Shown here piece by piece: positions 36,024 to 43,932 of a stretch of 64,000 bases of DNA. The position numbers and the translations under genes are program-made. The number at the start of each line of letters is the position of its first letter. Position 1 is the stretch's first letter. The notes below the pieces were generated by a model. The model did not search any database. It was not told the DNA's origin and worked only from the letters and a program-made list of their open reading frames with translations. The DNA comes from Achromobacter spanius (GTDB lineage: Bacteria > Pseudomonadota > Gammaproteobacteria > Burkholderiales > Burkholderiaceae_B), in NCBI RefSeq assembly GCF_003994415.1, contig NZ_CP034689.1:1240001-1304000 (forward strand), given 5' to 3'.

Positions 36024-36341
36024 TCAGGGCCGAATGATGATGGAAGGCGGTGTGATGACAATGGCGGGGGCCGCCATCGGCACGACAACCTGAGGCTGTG
36101 CATAGTACCCGTGCCGATAATCATCGCGGCACTTGCGCTTTTCCTGGTATTCGCCGTTGCGCTTCCATTTGCGCTCGACCTTGCACGCGCCGTCCCAGTA
36201 TTTTTCCTTGTACTCGCGTCCGTGGCGATGGTGATGGCGGTCGTTGTCGGCCTCGGCCGCAATCGGCGCAAGCGACAGCAATGCCGCGGTCGACAAGGCA
36301 AGCATGGGGGAGCAGGCGCGGGAATTCAGAGTGCGGTGCAT
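36024..36341 (-). CDS. Small secreted His-rich basic protein
   Basis: A 105-residue protein with a signal peptide (MHRTLNSRACSPMLALSTAALLSLAPIAAEA). The mature part begins DNDRHHHRHGREYKEKYWDGACKVERKWKRNGEYQEKRKC-like with many His, Lys and Arg, two cysteines, and a proline-rich tail (MAAPAIVITPPSIII). It may be a periplasmic metal-binding or envelope protein; no function is recognised. An in-frame ATG at 36383 is an alternative start. The stop is two bases from the next gene's start. Confidence 0.65.
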   Translation of the reverse strand: MHRTLNSRACSPMLALSTAALLSLAPIAAEADNDRHHHRHGREYKEKYWDGACKVERKWKRNGEYQEKRKCRDDYRHGYYAQPQVVVPMAAPAIVITPPSIIIRP

Positions 36342-36439
36342 AGCGTCGACGTGAGTGGAAAACGGCGTCACCTTAGCAATCATTCGATTGTCCGCGCGTA
36401 GGGATGCGTAACGAGTTGCGAGATACCGGGTGCAAGAGG

Positions 36440-36467
36440 GGCTCGACTGTACCGCGCCAGTCGAGCC
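36440..36467. repeat. Perfect 10-bp inverted repeat (hairpin)
   Basis: GGCTCGACTG (36440-36449) and CAGTCGAGCC (36458-36467) form a perfect stem with an 8-base loop. It lies downstream of the cyclase-family gene and upstream of the His-rich gene. It could terminate the cyclase transcript, but no T-tract follows on that strand. Confidence 0.45.
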
Positions 36468-36521
36468 TGGCTTACACCGTTGCCACGGGAGTGACCGGAG
36501 ACCCGACAGCGCCCGGAAGAT

Positions 36522-37520
36522 TCAAGGGGGCGCGGTCAGCAGGAAGCGGTTGCGGCCGTTGGCCTCCAGCCAGCGCGCCAGCTTGCCCAGATACCACATC
36601 TCGCCGATTGGCATTCCCAACTTGAAGATGCAGTGGTGGTGCAGCGGCAGGGCCGCGCAGCAGGCATTGGGCTTTTGCGTCGGATAGATCTCGAGCGCGT
36701 GGTTGTCGGAGGCCATGGCGGACACCTTCGAATCTGTTATCCACTGCAGCAGCTTTTCATCGCTGCCATCCAGGCCGGCGCAGATCTCGTGCAGGGTATG
36801 TGCATCGGGTTCGCGACGTCCTTCAAGCAAGGCGTCCCCGAACTCGGTGTGAAACAAGACGATATCGCCTTGTTCGATTTCGATCCGGTCCGCATCAAGA
36901 ATGCGCATCAAATCGTCGTAGCCCACCGACTTCTGAGCGCGCCCGTAGTGCTTGGCCAGATCCACCATCACGCCTCGGCTCTGCACGCATGATTCCGCCA
37001 GCTGGGTGATGTCCAATTTCTTGGCGTTGGACGCCGTTCCCAGGCCAAGATCCGTCTTTGCGAAGCCGTTGGTCTCGTCGTAATCCACGGGGCTGACCAC
37101 ATGGTCATTGGGCCGATAGCCGTTGTAGTAGACACGCTCAGGCAGGCCATCGCCATTCGCATCGAACAGCGCACCCACGTGCGCCAACGAATCCCATTGA
37201 GTCGAATATTGCAGGCTCATCTCGACGATGTCGTCGCTCAGCACGTCCACGCAACCGGGGCGCAAGCGACCCAGCGGGAAGTTCATGTATTGGTCGCCGT
37301 CGCGTTCGGTGGGTCGCAGCTTGGGCGGGTGACGTCGGACATTCACGCCATTGCCGCCCGGATAGTCCAAAGGCAGGGACAGGCAGAAGCTCAGGCCCAG
37401 GCGAACTTCCTCGATGCCCTTCAGCACGTTCGCAGGGGTGATGTAATTCAGGCAGCCACGCTGATCGTCAGGGCCGAAGTCCCCCCAGTTCGATCCTTCG
37501 GGACGGTTCTTCCATCTCAT
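36522..37520 (-). CDS. Cyclase-family (kynurenine-formamidase-like) hydrolase
   Basis: A 332-residue protein of the metal-dependent cyclase/arylformamidase superfamily. The metal-site sequence is STQWDSLAHVGALFD, and the C-terminal HHHCIFKLGMPIGEMWYLGKLA is typical of the long subgroup found in aromatic and hydroxy-acid catabolic loci. The ATG at 37520 has AAGGAG nine bases upstream; a TTG at 37529 is less good. It diverges from an IclR gene and a Bug gene, suggesting one small catabolic unit. Confidence 0.85.
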   Translation of the reverse strand: MRWKNRPEGSNWGDFGPDDQRGCLNYITPANVLKGIEEVRLGLSFCLSLPLDYPGGNGVNVRRHPPKLRPTERDGDQYMNFPLGRLRPGCVDVLSDDIVEMSLQYSTQWDSLAHVGALFDANGDGLPERVYYNGYRPNDHVVSPVDYDETNGFAKTDLGLGTASNAKKLDITQLAESCVQSRGVMVDLAKHYGRAQKSVGYDDLMRILDADRIEIEQGDIVLFHTEFGDALLEGRREPDAHTLHEICAGLDGSDEKLLQWITDSKVSAMASDNHALEIYPTQKPNACCAALPLHHHCIFKLGMPIGEMWYLGKLARWLEANGRNRFLLTAPP

Positions 37521-37550
37521 GTGTCGCAACTCCTTGGCGTTGAAAGCGGA

Positions 37551-37580
37551 TTGACATTAATTTATCACGTAGAGGATAAT
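37551..37580 (+). promoter_or_regulatory. Predicted promoter of the IclR-Bug operon
   Basis: TTGACA (37551-37556) and GATAAT (37575-37580) with 18-base spacing. The predicted start coincides with the IclR ATG at 37587, so the mRNA may be leaderless. AGAGGA overlaps the -10 and would not be in the transcript if so. Confidence 0.55.
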
Positions 37581-37586
37581 AAAATC

Positions 37587-38363
37587 ATGGATGTGAAAAC
37601 AGCGGGTAGAGTTCTGGACGTGCTGAGCCTGTTTGCCGAGGAACAGAAGCCGCTGCTGTACAGCGAAATCGCCGCGCAAATGGAGATACCGCTGTCCAGT
37701 TGCCATGGGCTGCTCAAAACGATGGTGGCTCGCGGATATCTCTATGAAATCGGCAAGAAGCATGGGTACTACCCCAGCCAGAAACTGATCCATGTCGCTA
37801 CGCTTATTTGCCGTAGCGACCCTTTGAACGCCGTGTTCGAGCCCGTGCTGGAGCGGGTGCGCGACCTGACCGGAGAGACGGCCCTGCTGGCCAAGCTGGC
37901 GGATGACAAGGTGGTGTACTTGATCGTGGCCGAATCCAAGCAGACGATCCGGTTCTCGCATCAGCCCGGTGGGTTCAAGGCGGCGCACGCGACCAGTTCG
38001 GGCAAGGCGCTGCTGTCCATGCTGTCTGCCGAGGAGCGCCAGAAGTGGTTCAAGGCCTACGGCAGCTTCGTCTCCTACACCGACAGCACTATCACTTCCC
38101 GCGAGGAATTTGATCGCGACCTGCAAGCAGGGGTGGTCCGTGGCTGGCAGCGTTCGGTAGGTGAGAACGTTGAAGACGTGATGTCCGTATCCCTCGGGTT
38201 TCGAGCATATGAACAACCTTTTGCCATTGTGGTGGCCGGCCCTCTGGGGCGCATGCTGAAGAACGAAGCCACCACTGGAAAACAACTGGAAGAGGTCAAG
38301 GCGCTGCTGCACGCGGCGCTGCCCTCGGCCAGCCTAACCTTCGACGGAGAAGACAGTAGATGA
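37587..38363 (+). CDS. IclR-family transcriptional regulator
   Basis: A 258-residue IclR regulator, short N-terminus with winged helix (GRVLDVLSLFAEEQKPLLYSEIAAQMEIPLSSCHGLLKTM) and an effector domain (GETALLAKLADDKVVYLIVAES, AAHATSSGKALLSML). It is divergent from the cyclase-family gene and its stop overlaps the next gene's start (ATGA), so it is translationally coupled to a Bug binding protein. Confidence 0.92.
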   Translation: MDVKTAGRVLDVLSLFAEEQKPLLYSEIAAQMEIPLSSCHGLLKTMVARGYLYEIGKKHGYYPSQKLIHVATLICRSDPLNAVFEPVLERVRDLTGETALLAKLADDKVVYLIVAESKQTIRFSHQPGGFKAAHATSSGKALLSMLSAEERQKWFKAYGSFVSYTDSTITSREEFDRDLQAGVVRGWQRSVGENVEDVMSVSLGFRAYEQPFAIVVAGPLGRMLKNEATTGKQLEEVKALLHAALPSASLTFDGEDSR

Positions 38364-39337
38364 ACAAACGCAACTTCCTTATCGCGACATGCTCGATGCT
38401 TGCCGCTGTATTGCCGATCGCCGGCGCTCAGGCGCAGGGCAACTATCCAGACAAGCCGATCCGCGTGATCATGCCCTGGGCGGCGGGTGGCCCGACCGAT
38501 GTAGTGGGTCGCGTAGTCGCGGTGCAAATGGGAGAGATCCTGGGGCAGCCCTTGGTTATCGAGACCCGTGCCGGCGCCAGTGGCACGATCGGCGCGGCCC
38601 AGGTGGCCAAGGCGCCCGCTGACGGTTACACGGTACTGATGAATCCGTCCGTGCAGGGTATTTACCCTGCCCAGTTCAAGAGTCTGAGCTTTGATCCGAT
38701 CAAGGATTTTCGGATGGTTGGGGTGTTGGGCACGGTGCCGATGGTGGCCGTCGTCGCACCGACATCCCCGTTTAAAACGTTCTCCGACCTTATCCAGCGC
38801 GCGGGTTCCGAACCGGGAAAGTTGACCTTCGCCTCGCCTGGCGTCGCTACCTTGCCGCACCTGGTCGGAGAGCTGATCAACATTTCAACCAAGGCATCAA
38901 TTGCGCATGTGGGGTACCGGGGAAGCAGCCCTGCGTTGACGGATGTTGCCGGTGGCCACGTTGACTTGATGTACGCGCCCCTGGCGCCGGCCCTTCCGTT
39001 GATTCAGAGCGGTAAGCTCATCCCGCTGGCTGTCACGACCAAAACGCGATTGGCCGAACTGCCGGACGTGCCGACGATTGCCGAAACCGTCCTGCCCGAT
39101 TTCGATATCGTGACCTGGTACGGCATGTGGGTGCCCAAGGATACGCCCGAGCCCATCGTCGCGACCTTGAACAAGGCGATGGTCGAGGCGTCGAAATCGG
39201 CCAAGGTGGTCGAGGCACTGAAATCGCAGGGCACCCTTCCCAGCACAATGAGCTACCAGCAAGCCGAAGCCTTCAACCTGTCGGAAAGCGCTCGTTGGAT
39301 CAAAGTCATGAAGGATGCCAATATTCAACCCGAGTAG
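38360..39337 (+). CDS. Bug-family periplasmic binding protein
   Basis: A 325-residue TctC/Bug receptor with a signal peptide (MNKRNFLIATCSMLAAVLPIAGAQAQ) and the family segments YPDKPIRVIMPWAAGGPTDVVGRVV, GQPLVIETRAGASGTIGAAQVAKAPADGYTVL. It shares an ATGA overlap with the upstream IclR gene. It probably delivers the compound that the IclR senses and the cyclase-family hydrolase processes; the ligand is unknown. Confidence 0.94.
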   Translation: MNKRNFLIATCSMLAAVLPIAGAQAQGNYPDKPIRVIMPWAAGGPTDVVGRVVAVQMGEILGQPLVIETRAGASGTIGAAQVAKAPADGYTVLMNPSVQGIYPAQFKSLSFDPIKDFRMVGVLGTVPMVAVVAPTSPFKTFSDLIQRAGSEPGKLTFASPGVATLPHLVGELINISTKASIAHVGYRGSSPALTDVAGGHVDLMYAPLAPALPLIQSGKLIPLAVTTKTRLAELPDVPTIAETVLPDFDIVTWYGMWVPKDTPEPIVATLNKAMVEASKSAKVVEALKSQGTLPSTMSYQQAEAFNLSESARWIKVMKDANIQPE

Positions 39338-39363
39338 AACTCGACTGAATTGGGTAGTCCGCA

Positions 39364-39396
39364 GAAAACAAAAAGGCTCGCATCGCTGCGAGCCTT
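39364..39396 (-). terminator. Terminator after tRNA-Cys
   Basis: On the minus strand AAGGCTCGCAG...TGCGAGCCTT is followed by TTTGTTTT. It ends the tRNA-Gly/tRNA-Cys transcript. Confidence 0.88.
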
Positions 39397-39404
39397 AAAG
39401 ATAC

Positions 39405-39478
39405 TGGAGGCGCAAGCCGGAATCGAACCGACGTACACGGATTTGCAATCCGCTGCATAACCACTCTGCCATTGCGCC
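39405..39478 (-). tRNA. tRNA-Cys (GCA)
   Basis: A complete 74-base tRNA with encoded CCA. The acceptor GGCGCAA pairs with TTGCGCC; the anticodon loop TTGCAAA within GGATTGCAAATCC gives anticodon GCA; the T-arm has GGTTCGATTCC. Discriminator U is as in Cys tRNAs. Confidence 0.97.
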
Positions 39479-39486
39479 AGCACTTG

Positions 39487-39530
39487 CAAGAAAAAAGGAA
39501 GCGCGGTGTTGGCCGATGCTTCCTTCTTGT
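39487..39530 (-). terminator. Stem-loop between tRNA-Gly and tRNA-Cys
   Basis: GGAAGC...GCTTCC with a following TTTTTT on the minus strand. It may partly terminate or help process the dicistronic tRNA transcript. Confidence 0.6.
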
Positions 39531-39533
39531 ATT

Positions 39534-39609
39534 TGGAGCGGGAGACGAGTCTCGAACTCGCGACCTCAACCTTGGCAAGGTTGCGCTCTACCAACTGAGC
39601 TACTCCCGC
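39534..39609 (-). tRNA. tRNA-Gly (GCC), copy 1
   Basis: A complete 76-base tRNA with encoded CCA. Acceptor GCGGGAG/CTCCCGC, anticodon loop CTTGCCAAG (GCC), T-arm GAGTTCGAGACTC. It is identical to a second copy at 59934-60009. Confidence 0.98.
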
Positions 39610-39709
39610 GTCGTACTACTGTACTGCTGCTGATTTCATGAAAGATATTCAGCGCTTTTGGTGAAATTCGAGAAGCTTTTCTCAAAGGCCGTATTCACCA
39701 AAGACAGCG

Positions 39710-39715
39710 ATTATA
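39710..39715 (-). promoter_or_regulatory. Possible -10 element of the tRNA-Gly/tRNA-Cys transcript
   Basis: A perfect TATAAT on the minus strand, about 100 bases upstream of tRNA-Gly. No convincing -35 was found at the right spacing. Confidence 0.35.
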
Positions 39716-39724
39716 CACAGAATC

Positions 39725-40804
39725 TCAGACTTGTGTAGCGTTAGGGGCGGGCCGGGAAAAAAAGGCGCCCGGGCCCGGATCCGAACCGCGCTGCACCCGC
39801 ACGCCCGGCCCAAAGCGGTCATGGTCGAACGACTGCGGATTGCGCCGTTCAGAGCTGGGGGCCGCTCCATACAGGGCTCGGTAAGTCTTGCTGAAATGAC
39901 AGGCCGACTGGAAACCGCAGGCCGACGTAATGCTGGTGATCGACATGGGCGTCTGGCGCAGCAGTGCGCGTGCGTGCCGCAACCTGAGGCTTAGATAGTG
40001 TTGCTTGGGCGTGGTGCCCAGGTGTTCGCGGAACAACCTTTGCAACTGGCGTTGTGACGCGCCCGACAGATGCGCCAGTTCGTCCAGCGACAACGGCTCT
40101 TTCAGGTTGACCTCCATCAGCGCAATGACTTCGGCCAGCGCGGGATGCGCGGCCGGCATGCGCATTGACGTAGGCATGCGCTGCTTGTCCTTGTGGTCAC
40201 GCACGTGGCCGATCGTGAACTGGTTGGCGATCAAGGCGACGATGCCGGTGCCCACCGCTTCCCCTACCAGGTTCAGCATCATGTCCAGCGGCGCTGTGCC
40301 GCCCGTGCATGTGATGCGGTCGCGGTCAATCACGAACAGATCTTGCGACAAGCGGCTTTTGGGAAATTCACGCTGCAGCTTCACCAGGTCTTCCCAGTGC
40401 GTCGCACAGGTGTAGCCGTCGAGCAGGCCCGCCTGCAACAGCGTGCGAGTGCCCGTGCACAGGCTACCCAGCGTCACATCGCGCGTGGCCAGGTGTCGCA
40501 GCCATTGCAATGTGGCGTGGTCCCAATCGGCATTTGCGCGTGTGCCGCCGCAAACGAACACGGCGTCGGGCGGATCGGCATCGCTGAGCACGCTGGCGTG
40601 TACGGCCAGCCCATTGCTGGCCGCGACCGGCCCGGATGACGCGTTGATGATGGACCATCGGTAATAAGGCCGGCCCAGTAGATGGTTGGCCATGCGCAGC
40701 ACTTCGATCGCGGTCATGAACGACAGCATGGTGAATTGCGGCAAGGGCAGGAAACCGAAGTGCCGAAGATGCAGGCGATCCGGGCTCTGCAAACGTGCAG
40801 GCAT
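39725..40804 (-). CDS. GlxA-family AraC-type regulator (GbdR-like), copy 1
   Basis: A 359-residue regulator with an N-terminal DJ-1/PfpI-like domain (LRHFGFLPLPQFTMLSFMTAIEVLRMANHL, SLCTGTRTLLQAGLLDGYTCATHW) and a C-terminal AraC double helix-turn-helix (SLDELAHLSGASQRQLQRLFREHLGTTP, SITSACGFQSACHFSKTYRALYG). This is the architecture of GbdR and CdhR. The ATG at 40804 has AAGGAG seven bases upstream. It diverges from the betaine operon. Which of the two GlxA proteins senses betaine or dimethylglycine cannot be told. Confidence 0.9.
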   Translation of the reverse strand: MPARLQSPDRLHLRHFGFLPLPQFTMLSFMTAIEVLRMANHLLGRPYYRWSIINASSGPVAASNGLAVHASVLSDADPPDAVFVCGGTRANADWDHATLQWLRHLATRDVTLGSLCTGTRTLLQAGLLDGYTCATHWEDLVKLQREFPKSRLSQDLFVIDRDRITCTGGTAPLDMMLNLVGEAVGTGIVALIANQFTIGHVRDHKDKQRMPTSMRMPAAHPALAEVIALMEVNLKEPLSLDELAHLSGASQRQLQRLFREHLGTTPKQHYLSLRLRHARALLRQTPMSITSITSACGFQSACHFSKTYRALYGAAPSSERRNPQSFDHDRFGPGVRVQRGSDPGPGAFFSRPAPNATQV

Positions 40805-40994
40805 GGCGAGGCTCCTTGGTCGGATGTGGTCGCACTTGGATGCCGGCTCCGAGGATTCGGCATGTGACCGTTGCATCGTAGGCCAGCCTTGCGCCGCTGC
40901 CCTTAGGAGGAATACGAAAATTCGCAGAACATTGATGCACGAGGCTCTGCGCCCGACGGGTGATTGCCTTTGTCGCAATCGGACAAGATCTGGT

Positions 40995-41069
40995 CCGGTT
41001 CAGATAACAGCGTCCAGGGCCTTTGCGAAAGAATGCTCCAAAGGGCCGGTTCATGCCGGATATCTGAAC
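40995..41069. promoter_or_regulatory. Candidate operator upstream of the betaine operon
   Basis: GTTCAGATA (40998-41006) is repeated in inverted orientation as TATCTGAAC (41061-41069). CCGGTTCA occurs directly at 40995-41002 and 41046-41053. The outer half-sites are centred 63 bases (about six helical turns) apart and end 28 bases before the glyA ATG. A GlxA-type activator is the likely ligand, by inference. Confidence 0.4.
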
Positions 41070-41097
41070 GTCATTGCTACCGCAGGCAGGGGTCGTC

Positions 41098-42375
41098 ATG
41101 TTCCAGTCCTCGTCTTCCTTTTTCTCCGCACCGCTGGCCAAGCGCGACCCCGTCGTAATGGCCATGCAGGAACGCGAGCTGCGCCGCCAACAGACGCAAA
41201 TCGAATTGATCGCGTCTGAAAACCTGGTGTCTCGCGCAGTGATGGAAGCGCAGGGTTCGGTCTTGACCAACAAGTACGCCGAAGGCTATGTGGGACGGCG
41301 CTTCTACGGTGGCTGCGAACACATGGACGAGGTGGAATCGCTGGCGCTGCTGCGCGTGCGTGAGCTATTCCACGCCGATTACGCCAACGTGCAGCCGCAT
41401 TCGGGCGCCCAAGCCAACGGCGCGGTCATGCTGGCTTTGCTGGAACCCGGCGATACCGTCCTGGGCATGTCGCTGGATGCCGGTGGGCATCTGACCCACG
41501 GTGCACGGCCGGCGATGTCGGGGCGGTGGTTCAACGCCGTGCAGTATGGCGTGCGCCAAAGTGACGGCCTGATCGACTACGACAGCGTCCGGCGCCTGGC
41601 GCTGGAACACCGGCCCAAGCTCATCATCGCCGGCTTTTCCGCTTACCCCAGGCAGCCGGACTTCGTCCGCTTTCGGCAAATTGCGGACGAAGCCGGGGCG
41701 TTGCTGATGGTGGACATGGCGCATATTGCGGGCCTGGTCGCGGCGGGCAGACATCCCAGCCCGGTTCCGCATGCGCACGTCGTGACCTCGACCACGCACA
41801 AGACGTTACGTGGTCCGCGAGGCGGCTTCATCCTGACCAACGACGGCGCCATTGCCAGGAAGATCAATTCCGCGGTGTTTCCCGGGTTGCAGGGTGGCCC
41901 GCTGATGCACGTGGTGGCCGCCAAGACGGTGGCCTTCGGCGAAGCCCTGCAGGCGGACTTCAAGCGCTACATCGACCGCGTCCTGGCCAATGCGGAAGCC
42001 TTGGGTCATGTGCTGATGGCCGGCGGCATCGATCTGGTCTCGGGCGGCACGGACAACCACCTTCTGTTGCTCGATCTGCGTTCCAAGGGGCTTAGTGGGG
42101 CCCATGTCGAGCGCTCCCTCGAGCGGGCGGGAATCACCTGCAACAAGAATGCCATCCCTTTCGATACGCAAAGCCCTTCAGTGACCTCCGGCATCCGTCT
42201 GGGCTCGCCGGCCGCTACATCGCGCGGCTTTGGCGAGGATGAATTTCGCGCCATCGGGGAAATGATCCTGCACATGGTCGACATGCTGGTCACCAGCCCT
42301 GACGAGCATGAAGCCACCGAGCGGCGCATTCGAAGCGAGGTCCAGGCGCTCTGTCAACGCCATCCCATCTACTGA
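41098..42375 (+). CDS. glyA: Serine hydroxymethyltransferase of the betaine operon
   Basis: A 425-residue PLP enzyme that converts glycine plus 5,10-methylene-THF to serine. Conserved IELIASENLVSRAV, NKYAEGYVGRRFYGGCEH, and the PLP lysine in TSTTHKTLRGPRGG are present. Its position as first gene of the betaine operon indicates that it disposes of the glycine and one-carbon units made by SoxBDAG, like glyA1 in Pseudomonas. The ATG at 41098 has AGGGG five bases upstream. A separate housekeeping glyA is expected elsewhere in the genome. Confidence 0.95.
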   Translation: MFQSSSSFFSAPLAKRDPVVMAMQERELRRQQTQIELIASENLVSRAVMEAQGSVLTNKYAEGYVGRRFYGGCEHMDEVESLALLRVRELFHADYANVQPHSGAQANGAVMLALLEPGDTVLGMSLDAGGHLTHGARPAMSGRWFNAVQYGVRQSDGLIDYDSVRRLALEHRPKLIIAGFSAYPRQPDFVRFRQIADEAGALLMVDMAHIAGLVAAGRHPSPVPHAHVVTSTTHKTLRGPRGGFILTNDGAIARKINSAVFPGLQGGPLMHVVAAKTVAFGEALQADFKRYIDRVLANAEALGHVLMAGGIDLVSGGTDNHLLLLDLRSKGLSGAHVERSLERAGITCNKNAIPFDTQSPSVTSGIRLGSPAATSRGFGEDEFRAIGEMILHMVDMLVTSPDEHEATERRIRSEVQALCQRHPIY

Positions 42376-42404
42376 ACGGTACCTATCCCGGGGGGGTAAA
42401 CCGC

Positions 42405-43406
42405 ATGACTACGCTTCATCAGAAAAGTATGGTTATCGACGGCCTGATCATCTCGAAATGGGACCGGTCCGTGTTCGAAGACATGAAGCGGGGCGGGCTG
42501 ACTGCCGCCAATTGCACGGTGTCGGTATGGGAAGGGTTCGAACAGACCGTCGCCAACATTGCCGCAATGAAGGCCCTGATCCGCGCCAACGATGACCTGG
42601 TGACGTTGGTACGCACCACCGAAGATATTCGGCAGGCCAAGCGTGACGGCAAGACAGGCATCATCCTGGGCTTTCAGAACGGCCACGCATTCCAAGACAA
42701 CCTGGGCGCCGTGGAGGCCTTTGCCGACATGGGAGTGCGCGTGGTTCAGCTTTGCTACAACACCCAGAACCTGATCGGCACCGGATGCTATGAACGCGAC
42801 GGCGGCTTGTCGGGCTACGGCCGCGAAGTCGTTGCCGAAATGAACCGGGTCGGCATCATGGTGGACTTGTCCCACGTAGGCGCCACAACCTCCGAAGAGG
42901 CAATTCTGGCGTCGTCCAAACCCACCTGCTATTCGCACTGCCTGCCGGCCGGACTGAAAGCACACCCACGCAACAAGAGCGACGCGCAGTTGCGCTTCAT
43001 TGCAGAGCACGACGGCTTCATCGGCGTAACGATGTTTCCGCCCTTTCTCAAACGCGGTGTTCAGGCCACCGTGGATGATTATGTCGAGGCCATCGGCTAT
43101 GTAGTCGACCTGGTGGGCGAAGACGCGGTAGGCATCGGCACCGATTTCACGCAAGGGTATGGCCAGCCGTTCTTCGATTGGCTGACGCACGACAAAGGCC
43201 GGCATCGCCGGCTGACGGATTTCGGCGCCATCCGCAATCCCGAAGGCATTCAGACCATCGGTGAATTTCCAAATCTGACCGCCGCCATGCAGCGTGCGGG
43301 TTGGAGCGAGATCCACATCCGGAAAATCCTGGGCGAGAACTGGCTGCGCGTGTTTGGCGAAGTCTGGCCCTTGGGCGTGCAGGCAGATCAAGGAGCGGTC
43401 AAATGA
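42405..43406 (+). CDS. Peptidase-M19-like (membrane dipeptidase family) protein
   Basis: A 333-residue TIM-barrel protein of the renal dipeptidase family. It keeps VDLSHVG, YSHCLPAGLKAHPRNKSD and VGIGTDFTQGY. The canonical first metal site (HxD in DGHND) is replaced by DGLIISKWD, so a standard dinuclear zinc dipeptidase is doubtful. Related genes sit next to dimethylglycine demethylase in Pseudomonas without a defined role. It overlaps the start of the next gene (ATGA). Confidence 0.85.
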   Translation: MTTLHQKSMVIDGLIISKWDRSVFEDMKRGGLTAANCTVSVWEGFEQTVANIAAMKALIRANDDLVTLVRTTEDIRQAKRDGKTGIILGFQNGHAFQDNLGAVEAFADMGVRVVQLCYNTQNLIGTGCYERDGGLSGYGREVVAEMNRVGIMVDLSHVGATTSEEAILASSKPTCYSHCLPAGLKAHPRNKSDAQLRFIAEHDGFIGVTMFPPFLKRGVQATVDDYVEAIGYVVDLVGEDAVGIGTDFTQGYGQPFFDWLTHDKGRHRRLTDFGAIRNPEGIQTIGEFPNLTAAMQRAGWSEIHIRKILGENWLRVFGEVWPLGVQADQGAVK

Positions 43407-43924
43407 ATCCCCAGCTTCCGATCAACGTCAATGAACAGACCGGCGTCTGGAGCACGGACGGCATGCCGATGCTGTATGTGCCGCGCCATTTCTTCATCAA
43501 TAACCATGTGGCGGTCGAAGAAGCCCTGGGCCAGGAGGCCTACGCGCGCATTCTATATGGCGCGGGGCATCGTTCCGCTTACCACTGGTGCGAGCAGGAA
43601 GCACGCGAACATCGCCTGGCAGGCCTTGGCGTTTACGAACACTATCTGAAGCGGCTGTCGCAGCGGGGCTGGGGCTTGTTTCGGCTGACCGATGCCGACC
43701 CCGCCGCGATGACCGCGCGTGTCGTCGTGCGCCATTCCGCCTTCGTGCTGGGCCAGCCGCAGGCGGGCGGCAAATGTTGTCACATGTTCTCAGGATGGTT
43801 TGCCGGGGCCATGGACTGGCTGGCCGAGCAGCACGGCGGTGCCACGCGCGCGCAGTGCGTGGAAAGCCAGTGCGCCGCGCAAGGGCACGCCCACTGCGAA
43901 TTCACCGTTAGCCCCATCGCCTGA
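43403..43924 (+). CDS. V4R (4-vinyl-reductase) domain protein of unknown role
   Basis: A 173-residue protein with a V4R-like domain: YVPRHFFINNHVAVEEALGQEAYARILYGAGHRSAYHW at the start and the Cys-rich end AQCVESQCAAQGHAHCEF. V4R proteins are small-molecule or scaffold modules. In Pseudomonas an equivalent gene accompanies dgcA. It starts inside the stop of the M19-like gene and is followed by dgcA after 8 bases, so it is part of the catabolic operon. Confidence 0.8.
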   Translation: MNPQLPINVNEQTGVWSTDGMPMLYVPRHFFINNHVAVEEALGQEAYARILYGAGHRSAYHWCEQEAREHRLAGLGVYEHYLKRLSQRGWGLFRLTDADPAAMTARVVVRHSAFVLGQPQAGGKCCHMFSGWFAGAMDWLAEQHGGATRAQCVESQCAAQGHAHCEFTVSPIA

Positions 43925-43932
43925 GGCCGACC

